A DNA stretch of 9,172 nt from JBJXFK01 sp046155505 (GCA_046155505.1 JBJXFK010000138.1:1-9172), one strand, 5' to 3'; shown: positions 1 through 6,368, numbered from the stretch's first letter. Notes: a model not told the origin generated them from the sequence alone. Numbers and translations: made by a program.

Positions 1-162
1 CGGCACAAGACCTCCGCTCGCGGTCGCTCGGCAGCAAAGACCCCAAAACGAGCCGCGCTGTGTTGTGAATCCGCGGAAGCGCGGATTCGTGGCGGCGCAA
101 GGTCGAAGCGTCGCAAGACAATTCGACCTCCGCGCCGGCGGGTTCGAATCCCGCCACCTCCA
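1..162 (+). ncRNA. ssrA: Transfer-messenger RNA (tmRNA), 3' part, cut by window start
   Basis: tmRNA rescues stalled ribosomes by acting as a tRNA and then as a short message that adds a degradation tag. The 3' end shows a T-arm with stem 138-142 / 150-154 and loop TTCGAAT, then acceptor strand CACCTCC (155-161) and discriminator A162. CCA is not encoded. No acceptor 5' strand or anticodon arm lies within tRNA distance upstream, which argues against an ordinary tRNA. Instead there are two H-type pseudoknots. In one, 92-98 pairs with 108-114 (one G-U) and 101-107 pairs perfectly with 122-128. In the other, 22-25 pairs with 39-42 and 26-30 with 49-53. Between them is a perfect 9-bp hairpin, 67-75 with 80-88. 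This order fits the pseudoknot-rich 3' half of tmRNA. The tag reading frame and 5' end lie before the window. A different structured RNA with a tRNA-like end is less likely. Confidence 0.8.
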
Positions 163-270
163 TAGCCCCACTGCGCGCCCACATTTTCGCAACAAAGCGC
201 CCGCGCCCAGCGCCCTTGCGCCCCGCGCCCATCGCGTTCGGGCAACTGCGACAAACGCACACCGCTCGCC

Positions 271-1290
271 TTACTTGTGCCCGATCGCGGTCCATTTGTT
301 GGTCAGCGAGTACCACGCCGCCAGCAGCTCGTTTGGATAGACGCTGCCGCGCGGGATCGAGACATAGCTTGGCGGCGTCATCGATGGATACCACTGATCA
401 TCGACGTGATCGTTGGGGTTGGTGTAGATCGACTCGCCCGGTCGCCACACGAACGTGAGCATCGTGTTGGTGCCCTTGGGCGTGGTGGTGTCGAATTTCG
501 CGGCGGCGACGTGCCCATCCTGAAACAGCAGATTCGCCCGCGGCTGCGTGCTCGAATAGCCCGAGTGCCGCGACCAGGCGATGGTATTGTCAAACTGTGT
601 GGGCTCGTTCCAGACGCCATTCTCGTCGACTTTGCCGCTGAGGTTGTAGATGTTGCTCGTGTAGGCATCGCCGGCGAGCACGCGTTGCGCGGTCTTGGCG
701 TCGTAATCGCGGAAGCGGCGTGAACGTGATTGATCGATGGGTGCGAGCGGTCGCCACGCCCAGCCGCCGGACGAGAGCGGCACGCCGATGCCGTAGCTAT
801 AGTCAATTCCGCCGCGTTTGCCGGTCGGCGGATAGATCAATTCGGGATGACGGGCGACATTGAACGGCTCGGGCATGGCGTCGGCGGGGCAATAGCCGAG
901 CTTGACGCCGTCGCGCGGGCCCGGCACAAACCGCGGCGGCGGGTCGCCCGCGCCCGTGTCGTTGCGACGAGCCTTGCCGCCCGTTTCGGTCGTGCCGAAG
1001 TAGCGGCGTTGGACGAGCACGTCGAACCAGGTAAATCGAATCGGCACGCCGCCATCGTCGGCGACGGGGTAGAACCCAAATTCGGCGAACCCGTGGCCGA
1101 GGCCCAGACCGATTTGCTGCTGCTGGGCGGCACACTGTGCGCGGCGGGCCTGTTGACGCGCGACCTGGAGCGGCGGCAATACGAGCGCGATGAGTAGTGC
1201 GACGATTCCGACCACGACCAGTAACTCGGCCAACGAGAAGCCGGCAGAATGCGAGCGTGGGCTTGCGGCGAGGTGGCGTCGGTTGACCAT
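271..1290 (-). CDS. Type II secretion-like pseudopilin, DUF1559 / H-X9-DG family
   Basis: A 339-residue protein with a prepilin leader. After a short basic N-terminus comes the processing site G17|F18-S-L-A-E22, with the +5 glutamate, and one hydrophobic helix of about 20 residues (LLVVVGIVALLIALVLPP). A soluble domain follows. This is the layout of planctomycete DUF1559 proteins, which a prepilin peptidase is expected to cleave and methylate and which may build pilus-like or secretion structures in the envelope. Near the C-terminus is His242...Asp258-Gly259-His, a version of the family H-X9-DG motif in which the spacing is stretched to 15 residues. The ATG at 1290 is chosen. A TTG six codons upstream (1308) is open in frame but adds nothing to the leader. 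No clear Shine-Dalgarno is seen. The gene stands alone, converging on ssrA and diverging from the 1512 gene. Its exact role is unknown; planctomycetes carry many paralogues. Confidence 0.9.
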   Translation of the reverse strand: MVNRRHLAASPRSHSAGFSLAELLVVVGIVALLIALVLPPLQVARQQARRAQCAAQQQQIGLGLGHGFAEFGFYPVADDGGVPIRFTWFDVLVQRRYFGTTETGGKARRNDTGAGDPPPRFVPGPRDGVKLGYCPADAMPEPFNVARHPELIYPPTGKRGGIDYSYGIGVPLSSGGWAWRPLAPIDQSRSRRFRDYDAKTAQRVLAGDAYTSNIYNLSGKVDENGVWNEPTQFDNTIAWSRHSGYSSTQPRANLLFQDGHVAAAKFDTTTPKGTNTMLTFVWRPGESIYTNPNDHVDDQWYPSMTPPSYVSIPRGSVYPNELLAAWYSLTNKWTAIGHK

Positions 1291-1343
1291 GGTTACCGCC
1301 GAGTGCAACGCGGTCGCAAGACGGATTCGGCCGCGCGGGACAG

Positions 1344-1371
1344 TTGACGAACTGGCTCAGTCGCTCACAAT
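1344..1371 (+). promoter_or_regulatory. Candidate sigma70-type promoter for the 1512 gene
   Basis: In the 221-bp divergent gap, TTGACG (1344-1349) is followed after 16 bp by CACAAT (1366-1371), matching the -35 and -10 consensus at five and four of six positions. It would start a transcript near 1378, about 134 bases before the ATG at 1512. No convincing promoter is seen for the opposite pseudopilin gene. The call rests on motif similarity only. Confidence 0.3.
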
Positions 1372-1511
1372 AACAATGTATCGACGCGCCAGCGGGCATG
1401 CAAGCGTTTTCCGATCGGCGAGCGGGCGGCGGGCAGCCGGGGCGCGTGAGCGGGCCAAATTTGCCCAGTTCTGCGATCAAGCCGAGGCTTTGGATCGGGC
1501 GATAACGGATC

Positions 1512-2000
1512 ATGATGGGTGATTTTGCATATTTCGGCGGGCTGGTCGCGGCGGCAATTTGCTTTGCCCTGCTCGAGATTCAGATTGAAGGCCCCAACGG
1601 CTGGGCCTCCAATTTGCCCACCTGGCGGCTGAAAAATACGCTGCTCAACCGCCTGTTTCCGGGCCGACCGCTCACCGGTTATCACCTCTGGATGCTCGTC
1701 TTCATCGCCATCGTCGCGCATTTGCCGTTCACCTTCGGCCTGCCGTGGACGTGGCGCGGCGAGTTGAAGGCGATCAGCTTTATCCTGATTTTCTGGGTCG
1801 TCGAGGATTTCGCGTGGTTCCTGCTGAACCCGCATTACGGCCTCGCGCGATTTCGCCCGCAGTTCATCACCTGGCACCAAAAGGCGTGGTGGTGGATCGC
1901 GCCGCGCGATTACTGGATCGCGACGTGCGTCGGCGTCGCACTCTATTGCGTCGCGCGCCAGCAGCCGGTGGTGATTCAATACGTCTCGGCGGTGCCGTAG
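1512..2000 (+). CDS. Small multi-pass membrane protein of unknown function
   Basis: A 162-residue integral membrane protein. Hydrophobic segments lie at about residues 5-22, 59-78, 86-105 and 134-148, so four membrane helices are likely. Between helices 1 and 2 is a hydrophilic stretch with the sequence LEIQIEGPNGWASNLPTWR at 21-39. Helix 3 carries two acidic residues (VVEDF, 96-100) and runs into NPHYGL (106-111). An aromatic- and histidine-containing stretch follows, WHQKAWWWIAPRDYW (121-135). These polar motifs look conserved rather than random, and from memory similar sequences occur as uncharacterised bacterial membrane proteins. I cannot name a family or reaction. Two ATGs are adjacent (1512 and 1515) and no strong Shine-Dalgarno decides between them. 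The gene is convergent with its downstream neighbour and shows no operon partner, so context gives no function. Confidence 0.85.
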   Translation: MMGDFAYFGGLVAAAICFALLEIQIEGPNGWASNLPTWRLKNTLLNRLFPGRPLTGYHLWMLVFIAIVAHLPFTFGLPWTWRGELKAISFILIFWVVEDFAWFLLNPHYGLARFRPQFITWHQKAWWWIAPRDYWIATCVGVALYCVARQQPVVIQYVSAVP

Positions 2001-2015
2001 GAAATGCAGAATGCA

Positions 2016-2089
2016 GAACGAAGAATCCAGAATGGTGCCGTGCGACGCACAGTGACCGAGTTGATTTCTTCATTCTGCATTCTTCATTC
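2016..2089. repeat. AT-rich imperfect inverted repeat between convergent genes
   Basis: Arms 2016-2034 and 2071-2089 are reverse complements over 19 positions with two mismatches. They are built from GAATGAAGAATGCAGAAT-like words that stand out against the GC-rich surroundings. The 36-bp loop contains a small hairpin, GTGC-GAC-GCAC (2040-2050). The right arm covers the stop and the last codon of the minus-strand gene ending at 2084. The element could act as a two-way terminator, although neither side has a clear T-run. It may instead be a copy of a dispersed genomic repeat. Confidence 0.6.
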
Positions 2090-2767
2090 GGCGTTCAGCC
2101 GCGGCATTTCCGCCCAAACCGCTGCCGGCTCGACACAAGTGTTTGCGTCAATCAGGATCGAGCGTATCTGCTCGTCGTCCACTTCGATTGAGTGTCGGAC
2201 AAAACTCAACAGTCGCCGGACGATTGTGACCAGTGCGTCGAAGTTGTCGTACGCCGCGAGGAATCTGCGCTCGATGAACAGGTCGAGAATCTCGCCGATG
2301 CCGGTTGCGTCGACGCCGACCGTTGCGCTGACGCAGGCGTCGAATCGTTCATCTCGCGCCGCAGCGAGCAAGTCGTAGTAGGCGTGCATGTGCCGCGCGT
2401 CGCGTTCGATCAGTTGTCGATCAAGGCACAGCTCAATCGCCACGTGTGTCAGAAAATCGAGCACGGCCGAATGCAGCTCGCCGCGTGCGTCACGTCGAAA
2501 TGCATGCTTCAACTCGGTCTGCCAATTTGCGAACGCCGGCAGCGCGTGAAACGCCCGATCGGCCTCGACGTGGTTCAGCAGCCCCGCGCGTAGCTGGCGC
2601 ATCGGCTTATCGGCGCATGCGACGTCGCTCACATGTCGCCAGCGGATGCGCCGATCGGTCGAATATCGCCGCCACAAATCGGGCAGCGTCACGCCGACGA
2701 CGAACATCGGCGTCGCCGGCAATTCGCAGACGACGTGATTGAAGTAATAGTGGCTGAGGTAGTTCAT
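2084..2767 (-). CDS. Uncharacterised helical protein, weakly ACP phosphodiesterase-like
   Basis: A 227-residue soluble protein with no signal peptide. The N-terminus MNYLSHYYFN, a following GVTLPDLW (25-32), and later HVEADRAFH (66-74) and DFLTHVAIELCLD (104-116) recall the arrangement of histidines and aspartates in the DUF479 / acyl-carrier-protein phosphodiesterase family. That family starts MNFLAHLYL and has H..ID and D..DHF motifs in an all-helical fold. The match is from memory and partial: the second motif is D...H rather than DH. It may therefore be only a distant relative, or another helical metal-binding hydrolase. Planned catalytic residues would be His66, Asp70, His74, Asp104 and His108 (inference). 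The ATG at 2767 is chosen over an in-frame GTG at 2803 because it gives the family-like N-terminus. The gene follows the large repeat gene on the same strand but is separated from it by a likely terminator. Its 3' end overlaps the inverted repeat. Confidence 0.85.
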   Translation of the reverse strand: MNYLSHYYFNHVVCELPATPMFVVGVTLPDLWRRYSTDRRIRWRHVSDVACADKPMRQLRAGLLNHVEADRAFHALPAFANWQTELKHAFRRDARGELHSAVLDFLTHVAIELCLDRQLIERDARHMHAYYDLLAAARDERFDACVSATVGVDATGIGEILDLFIERRFLAAYDNFDALVTIVRRLLSFVRHSIEVDDEQIRSILIDANTCVEPAAVWAEMPRLNAE

Positions 2768-2808
2768 TCGCCCGCGATGGTACGCGGCGTCGGCTGACAA
2801 CACATGGC

Positions 2809-2878
2809 AAAAAACACACGCGGCCGCGCGATCGGCGACATCCGTTCGATGTCGACGACCACTGCGGCCGCGGTTGTG
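2809..2878 (-). terminator. Rho-independent terminator of the large repeat gene
   Basis: Read on the minus strand, 22 bases after the stop at 2900, a long stem forms. Positions 2864-2872 pair with 2819-2827 (nine G-C-rich pairs) and 2875-2878 pair with 2815-2818, across a two-base bulge. A second perfect 7-bp hairpin is nested at the top (2848-2854 with 2836-2842, loop 2843-2847). The stem is followed directly by six T (2814-2809). Stem plus T-run is the classic intrinsic terminator form, though the nested top hairpin makes it larger than usual. It should separate the repeat gene from the 2767 gene. Confidence 0.7.
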
Positions 2879-2899
2879 AAACGCTACGCGCTCGACTGC

Positions 2900-5800
2900 C
2901 TATCGCATGCCGAACTCGCTCAGCAGCACGGCCAGATCAGGCAGCCCGATGCATGTATCGCTGTCGATATCGCCGCGCGGGTCAAAGCCCGCGTGGCCGT
3001 CGCACACGCCGAACATGCCGAGCATCATGGCCAGATCGGTGAGATCGACGCCGCCATCGCCGCTGATGTCCGAACGCACCTGCGGACAGATGATGACGTT
3101 GCACGAGGAGTTGTCGCCGAAGTAGACACCGCCGGCCTCGTGACATTGCTCGGCCGTAAGCTGGTCGCAGTGCACGAGCGGCCCGCCGCCGATGCAGCAC
3201 GCGCCGGTGCCGTGTCCGCCACCGCAATCGATCTCGGCGCAGGTCGTTGCGTCTCCCTGATACGAGCCTCCGAGCGACGCGCACTGTTCCGCGGTCGTTT
3301 CAACGCAGAAACGGGTACCCGGCGCTTCTTCAACGCAGCACGCGCCGACCGCCGCACCGCCGCAAACGGTGTTGTCGCAAACCGTGCCGTCACCCTGATA
3401 GGTGCCGCGATAGATCAGCGTGCAGTCGATCCGCGTGGCCTCGACGCACAACGTGCCGACCGGAAACGCGGCGACACAGCACGCACCGGTCGGCGAGATG
3501 CCGCAATCGCTGTCTTCGCAGCGCGTGCCGTTGCCGAGATAGGTACCGCCGAGTTCCGCACAGGCGGTGGCGGTCGAAATCTGACAGATCGGGCCCGGGA
3601 AACCTTCGAGACAGCACGCGCCAAATTGCGCGTTACCGCAGTCGACTTGCGCGCAGGTCGATCCGTCGCCGTAGTACTGGCCGCCGAGCGAAGCGCACTG
3701 CTCTGCGGGCATTTCGAGGCAGGTCGGTTGTCCGAAGATTCCAAGGCAACAAGCGCCACGAACGCCGCCGCCGCACGGGGCATTGTCGCATGTGGTGCCG
3801 TCGCCGAGATACAAACCGCCGGAGGCGACGCACTGCTCCTCGCTGGCGAGAATGCAGGTCGCGCCGACCGGCCAGGCGTTCACGCAGCACGCGCCGATCG
3901 CCGGATCGGGGCAGCCGGTGTCGGCGCAGTTCGTTCCGTCGCCCGCATAGATGCCGCCGCGTTCAGCGCACTCGCGCTCGGTCAGCTCGACGCAATTCGG
4001 ATTGCCGAAGATGCCGAAGCAACAGGCACCGGTCGTGCCGCCGCCGCCGCAATCAATGTCTTCGCATCGCGTTCCGTCGCCGAAGTACGTGCCGCCGACC
4101 GCGTTGTCACACTCGGCGCGGGTGGTGATGTTGCAGAAGATGCCGACGCTGTTAATGATGCAGCATGCCCCAGTCGGCTCGCCGCCGCAGGGGTTGTTAT
4201 CGCAGCTCGTGCCGTCGCCGAGATAGAGCCCGCCGTTCGCTTCGCACAGCGTGCGCGTTGTTTGCAGGCAGGTGCCGCCGGCGGGGAAGACATTCAAGCA
4301 GCACGCACCGAGCGTCGGCTCGGGGCAGAGAATGTTCGCACAGATCGAGCCGTCGCCGACGTATTCGCCGCCGAGCGCATCGCATGTGCTGCGCGACACT
4401 TCCAGGCAGCCTGGTTGACCAAACGCGCCCAGGCAGCAGGCACCGATCGGCTCGTCCGCGCAGATGCGGTCATCGCAGATCGTGCCGTCTCCCCGGTAGA
4501 CGCCTCCGACCGCATTCGCACACTCGCGCTCAGTGGTTACGTTGCAGAACGTGCCGAGCGGGTTGCTGACGCAGCAGGCACCGGTCGGCTCACCGCCGCA
4601 CGGCGAGTTTTCGCACGTTGAACCGTCACCGAGATAGGTGCCGCCGGAGAAGTCGCAAAACTGCTGTGTGGTCACCATGCAACTGCGTCCGCCGTTGCCG
4701 AGTTCAAGGCAGCATGCACCGAGCACCGGCTGCGGGCAATTCACGGTTAGACAAGTGGTGCCGTCGCCGGAGTACACGCCGCCCAGCCACATGCACTCTT
4801 GGAACGAAACTTCGATGCAGTTCGGCTGGCCGAAATGACCGAGGCAGCAGGCCCCCGTGTTCTGGCCGCGGCAATTGTCATTCGGGCAGGTCGTACCGTC
4901 GCCGAAATATTGACCGCCGTTCAATTCGCAATCGACGCGCGTGGTCTCAATGCAGAAATTGGCTGGGAAGCCTTCGATGCAGCAGGCACCGATGATCTGC
5001 CCGACGCAGTCGATGTCCTCGCAAACCGTGCCGTCGCCGTAATACACGCCGCCCGTGCTGCTTGCGCATTCGGCTCGGCTGGTGATCAGGCAGAATCGAC
5101 CGGCGACGCCGTCGACGCAGCACGCACCGACGAGCTGGTTGTTGCAGTCGATCTCGGCGCAGGTCGTGCCGTCGCCGAAGTACTGGCCGCCGTTCAATTC
5201 GCAATCGACGCGCGTGGTCTCGATGCAGAAATTGCCCGGGAAGCCGGCGATGCAGCACGCGCCGATGAACTGGGCGATGCAATCAACGTCCTCGCAACGC
5301 GTGCCGTCGCCGTAATACACGCCGCCGGTCGCCGCGTCACAGTCGGCGCGCGTGGAGATCAGGCAGAATCGACTGGCAACGCCGTCAACGCAGCATGCAC
5401 CGCGCGGCTCGCCGCCGCAGTCGACGCTCAGGCAGTTCGTACCGTCGCCGGCATACTGCCCACCGATCGCTTCGCACAGCTCGGCGGTCAATTCGGCGCA
5501 GCGAATCGTGCCCGGGGTCGCGAAGCAGCACGCGCCCGTCGTGATCGTCCCGCACGGCTGGTTGTCGCAGGTGGAACCGTCGCCGAGATAGGTGCCGTTC
5601 GATGCTTTGCACAAGTCCTGAGTGGTAATGAAGCAATCTCGGCCGCCGGTACCGATCTCGATGCAGCACGCGCCGAGAATCGGCTCGGGGCAGATGATGG
5701 TCAGGCATGTCGTGCCATCGCCGTTGTAGTTGCCGCCCAGTGCGCGACAGATGGCCTCGCTGGTGTCGAGGCAGTTCGGCTGACCGAAAAAGCCGAGACA

Positions 5801-6064
5801 ACATGCGCCCGTCGGCTCGCGCTCGGGACAGCGACCGAAGGGTAGGCATTCGGTGTAGTCGCCGCGATAGTCGCCGCCGACGGCGGCGCAATCCTCGGCC
5901 GTGGTTTGAATGCAAAGGTCTTGGGCAGCACAACTTACGCAACAAGCCCCGATTGCGTCCTGCGCGGCAGCGGGCGCGGCCGCCAGCAGCAGCGCAATCG
6001 CATAAAGCAATGGCGCAAAACGAGTTGAGAGTGGCCCCACCATGCGCGAACTGGTCGTCGTCAT
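2900..6064 (-). CDS. Giant secreted cysteine-rich tandem-repeat protein with C-terminal dockerin
   Basis: A 1054-residue exported protein. Residues 1-34 are a signal peptide with a hydrophobic core (about 16-34) and an AAA|Q cleavage site. Residues 39-996 are 21 tandem units of 43-47 residues. The consensus is GACC, then C after about 8-10, C after about 7, GG.Y.GDGT.C, and a final C about 5 later: six cysteines per unit, so probably three disulfides each. Residues 997-1054 hold two dockerin-like halves, DISGDGGVDLTDL and DIDSDTCIGLPDL, each with an Asp-rich calcium loop. Planctomycete proteins of this type are labelled GC-type dockerin proteins, and the dockerin may attach the protein to a partner or the cell surface. 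I count 129 cysteines. AAGGAG lies 6 bp before the ATG, supporting this start. The gene is monocistronic: candidate promoter upstream, terminator downstream. The molecular role is unknown; a surface, adhesive or structural function is an inference. Confidence 0.95.
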   Translation of the reverse strand: MTTTSSRMVGPLSTRFAPLLYAIALLLAAAPAAAQDAIGACCVSCAAQDLCIQTTAEDCAAVGGDYRGDYTECLPFGRCPEREPTGACCLGFFGQPNCLDTSEAICRALGGNYNGDGTTCLTIICPEPILGACCIEIGTGGRDCFITTQDLCKASNGTYLGDGSTCDNQPCGTITTGACCFATPGTIRCAELTAELCEAIGGQYAGDGTNCLSVDCGGEPRGACCVDGVASRFCLISTRADCDAATGGVYYGDGTRCEDVDCIAQFIGACCIAGFPGNFCIETTRVDCELNGGQYFGDGTTCAEIDCNNQLVGACCVDGVAGRFCLITSRAECASSTGGVYYGDGTVCEDIDCVGQIIGACCIEGFPANFCIETTRVDCELNGGQYFGDGTTCPNDNCRGQNTGACCLGHFGQPNCIEVSFQECMWLGGVYSGDGTTCLTVNCPQPVLGACCLELGNGGRSCMVTTQQFCDFSGGTYLGDGSTCENSPCGGEPTGACCVSNPLGTFCNVTTERECANAVGGVYRGDGTICDDRICADEPIGACCLGAFGQPGCLEVSRSTCDALGGEYVGDGSICANILCPEPTLGACCLNVFPAGGTCLQTTRTLCEANGGLYLGDGTSCDNNPCGGEPTGACCIINSVGIFCNITTRAECDNAVGGTYFGDGTRCEDIDCGGGGTTGACCFGIFGNPNCVELTERECAERGGIYAGDGTNCADTGCPDPAIGACCVNAWPVGATCILASEEQCVASGGLYLGDGTTCDNAPCGGGVRGACCLGIFGQPTCLEMPAEQCASLGGQYYGDGSTCAQVDCGNAQFGACCLEGFPGPICQISTATACAELGGTYLGNGTRCEDSDCGISPTGACCVAAFPVGTLCVEATRIDCTLIYRGTYQGDGTVCDNTVCGGAAVGACCVEEAPGTRFCVETTAEQCASLGGSYQGDATTCAEIDCGGGHGTGACCIGGGPLVHCDQLTAEQCHEAGGVYFGDNSSCNVIICPQVRSDISGDGGVDLTDLAMMLGMFGVCDGHAGFDPRGDIDSDTCIGLPDLAVLLSEFGMR
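2903..3070 (-). other. Dockerin-like domain coding segment
   Basis: Encodes residues 999-1054 of the repeat protein. Two halves each show the calcium-loop pattern D-x-[SD]-x-D-x-x-[VI]-x-L-x-D-L followed by a hydrophobic helix ending in FG (MMLGMFG, LLSEFG). Two cysteines occur here, in the VCDG between the halves and in the second loop (TCIG). Dockerins bind cohesins, but no cohesin is visible in the window, so the partner is unknown. Confidence 0.8.
3077..5950 (-). repeat. Array of 21 coding repeats (about 135-141 bp each)
   Basis: Units start at protein residues 39, 86, 131, 177, 222, 268, 313, 359, 404, 449, 495, 541, 586, 632, 679, 724, 770, 815, 860, 907 and 954. Each begins with GACC. 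Lengths are 43-47 residues (130-141 bp), so the array stays in frame throughout. Sequence is diverged between most units, which implies an old array, but some pairs are nearly identical. Units 2-17 and unit 19 keep GDG[TS]. Unit 1 has GDYT, unit 18 GNGT, unit 20 GDAT and unit 21 GDNS. Confidence 0.95.
4856..5401 (-). repeat. 273-bp tandem duplication inside the array (units 5-6 and 7-8)
   Basis: Units 5-6 (5129-5401) and 7-8 (4856-5128) are two adjacent copies of one 91-codon block. Unit 6 and unit 8 share FCIETTRVDCELNGGQYFG exactly. Units 5 and 7 share the GACCVDGVA start and TGGVYYGDGT. At the DNA level a stretch of about 33 bases around 4919 is identical to that around 5192, an offset of 273. 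This is much closer than other unit pairs, so it is probably the newest expansion. Confidence 0.9.
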
Positions 6065-6070
6065 TCCGCA

Positions 6071-6076
6071 CTCCTT
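6071..6076 (-). promoter_or_regulatory. Shine-Dalgarno AAGGAG of the repeat gene
   Basis: On the minus strand AAGGAG stands 6 bases before the ATG at 6064. It fixes the start of the 1054-residue protein and disfavours the internal ATG at codon 8. Confidence 0.8.
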
Positions 6077-6138
6077 GAGATGTGTTTTGTCGGCGCGCGA
6101 GAACTGCCCGCGAACCGATCGGCTCGCTCGCTAATGAT

Positions 6139-6168
6139 TATCTATCCCAGGTGCCGATCGCCTTGCAA
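6139..6168 (-). promoter_or_regulatory. Candidate sigma70-type promoter of the repeat gene
   Basis: Minus strand: TTGCAA (6168-6163), 18 bp, then TAGATA (6144-6139), in the most AT-rich part of the gap. Start of transcription would fall near 6130, giving a leader of about 65 bases before the ATG at 6064. The -10 could also be read as the overlapping GATAAT three bases further on. Motif match only. Confidence 0.4.
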
Positions 6169-6303
6169 CTATTTCGTGAAATCGCCGAACAATCGTCTTT
6201 TGAATTGGCGGAATTGCGTCAATTCGTGTGCTATCGCGGCGCTGGAACCGCGCACGATTGTCGCGGCGCGAGCGGGTACGCCGTGGCGCGAGCATCAGTG
6301 ACC

Positions 6304-6336
6304 GTGCGCGGCCGACAGAAGCAAGCGACCGCGCAC
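6304..6336 (-). terminator. Candidate terminator hairpin after the lipoprotein gene
   Basis: A perfect 8-bp G-C-rich inverted repeat, GTGCGCGG (6304-6311) with CCGCGCAC (6329-6336), has a 17-base loop and lies about 33 bases past the lipoprotein stop on the minus strand. No T-run follows, so it is weak as an intrinsic terminator and may instead protect the mRNA end. Confidence 0.35.
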
Positions 6337-6368
6337 AGTTTCGAATTCAATGTCGTTTGCGACTGACT

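Larger units (their letters stand above)
6065..6368. other. Intergenic region between lipoprotein and repeat genes
   Basis: This 304-bp gap has no supportable gene; the short open frames in it lack start signals and recognisable content. It is more AT-rich than its flanks between about 6130 and 6230. On the minus strand it holds a hairpin after the lipoprotein gene, a candidate promoter and a ribosome binding site for the repeat gene. Confidence 0.6.

Noticed and set aside
86..162. Ordinary tRNA ending at 162
   Set aside because: T-arm and acceptor 3' strand are present, but no GGAGGTG-like 5' strand, D-arm or anticodon arm at tRNA distance; pseudoknots sit there instead, so tmRNA fits better.
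803..1513. 236-residue minus-strand frame overlapping the pseudopilin
   Set aside because: Arg/Pro-rich shadow in another frame of the pseudopilin gene.
1365..1979. 204-residue minus-strand frame opposite the 1512 gene
   Set aside because: Charged, low-complexity product; the plus strand encodes clear membrane helices and conserved-looking motifs.
2801..2803. GTG start for the 2084-2767 gene
   Set aside because: The 12 added residues do not fit the family-like N-terminus, and the site lies beside the T-run of the upstream terminator; ATG at 2767 is better.
2804..4621. 605-residue open frame antisense to the repeat gene
   Set aside because: It mirrors the repeat and codon pattern of the real minus-strand gene, gives a low-complexity Ala/Arg/Asp-rich product with no domain, and crosses the terminator. 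The opposite strand has signal peptide, repeats, dockerin and Shine-Dalgarno.
4799..5845. 348-residue open frame antisense to the repeat gene
   Set aside because: Same artefact: apparent protein repeats are the translated complement of the cysteine repeats.
3077..5950. CRISPR array
   Set aside because: Repeats are 130-141 bp, diverged and in frame; they encode protein units with no separate spacers.
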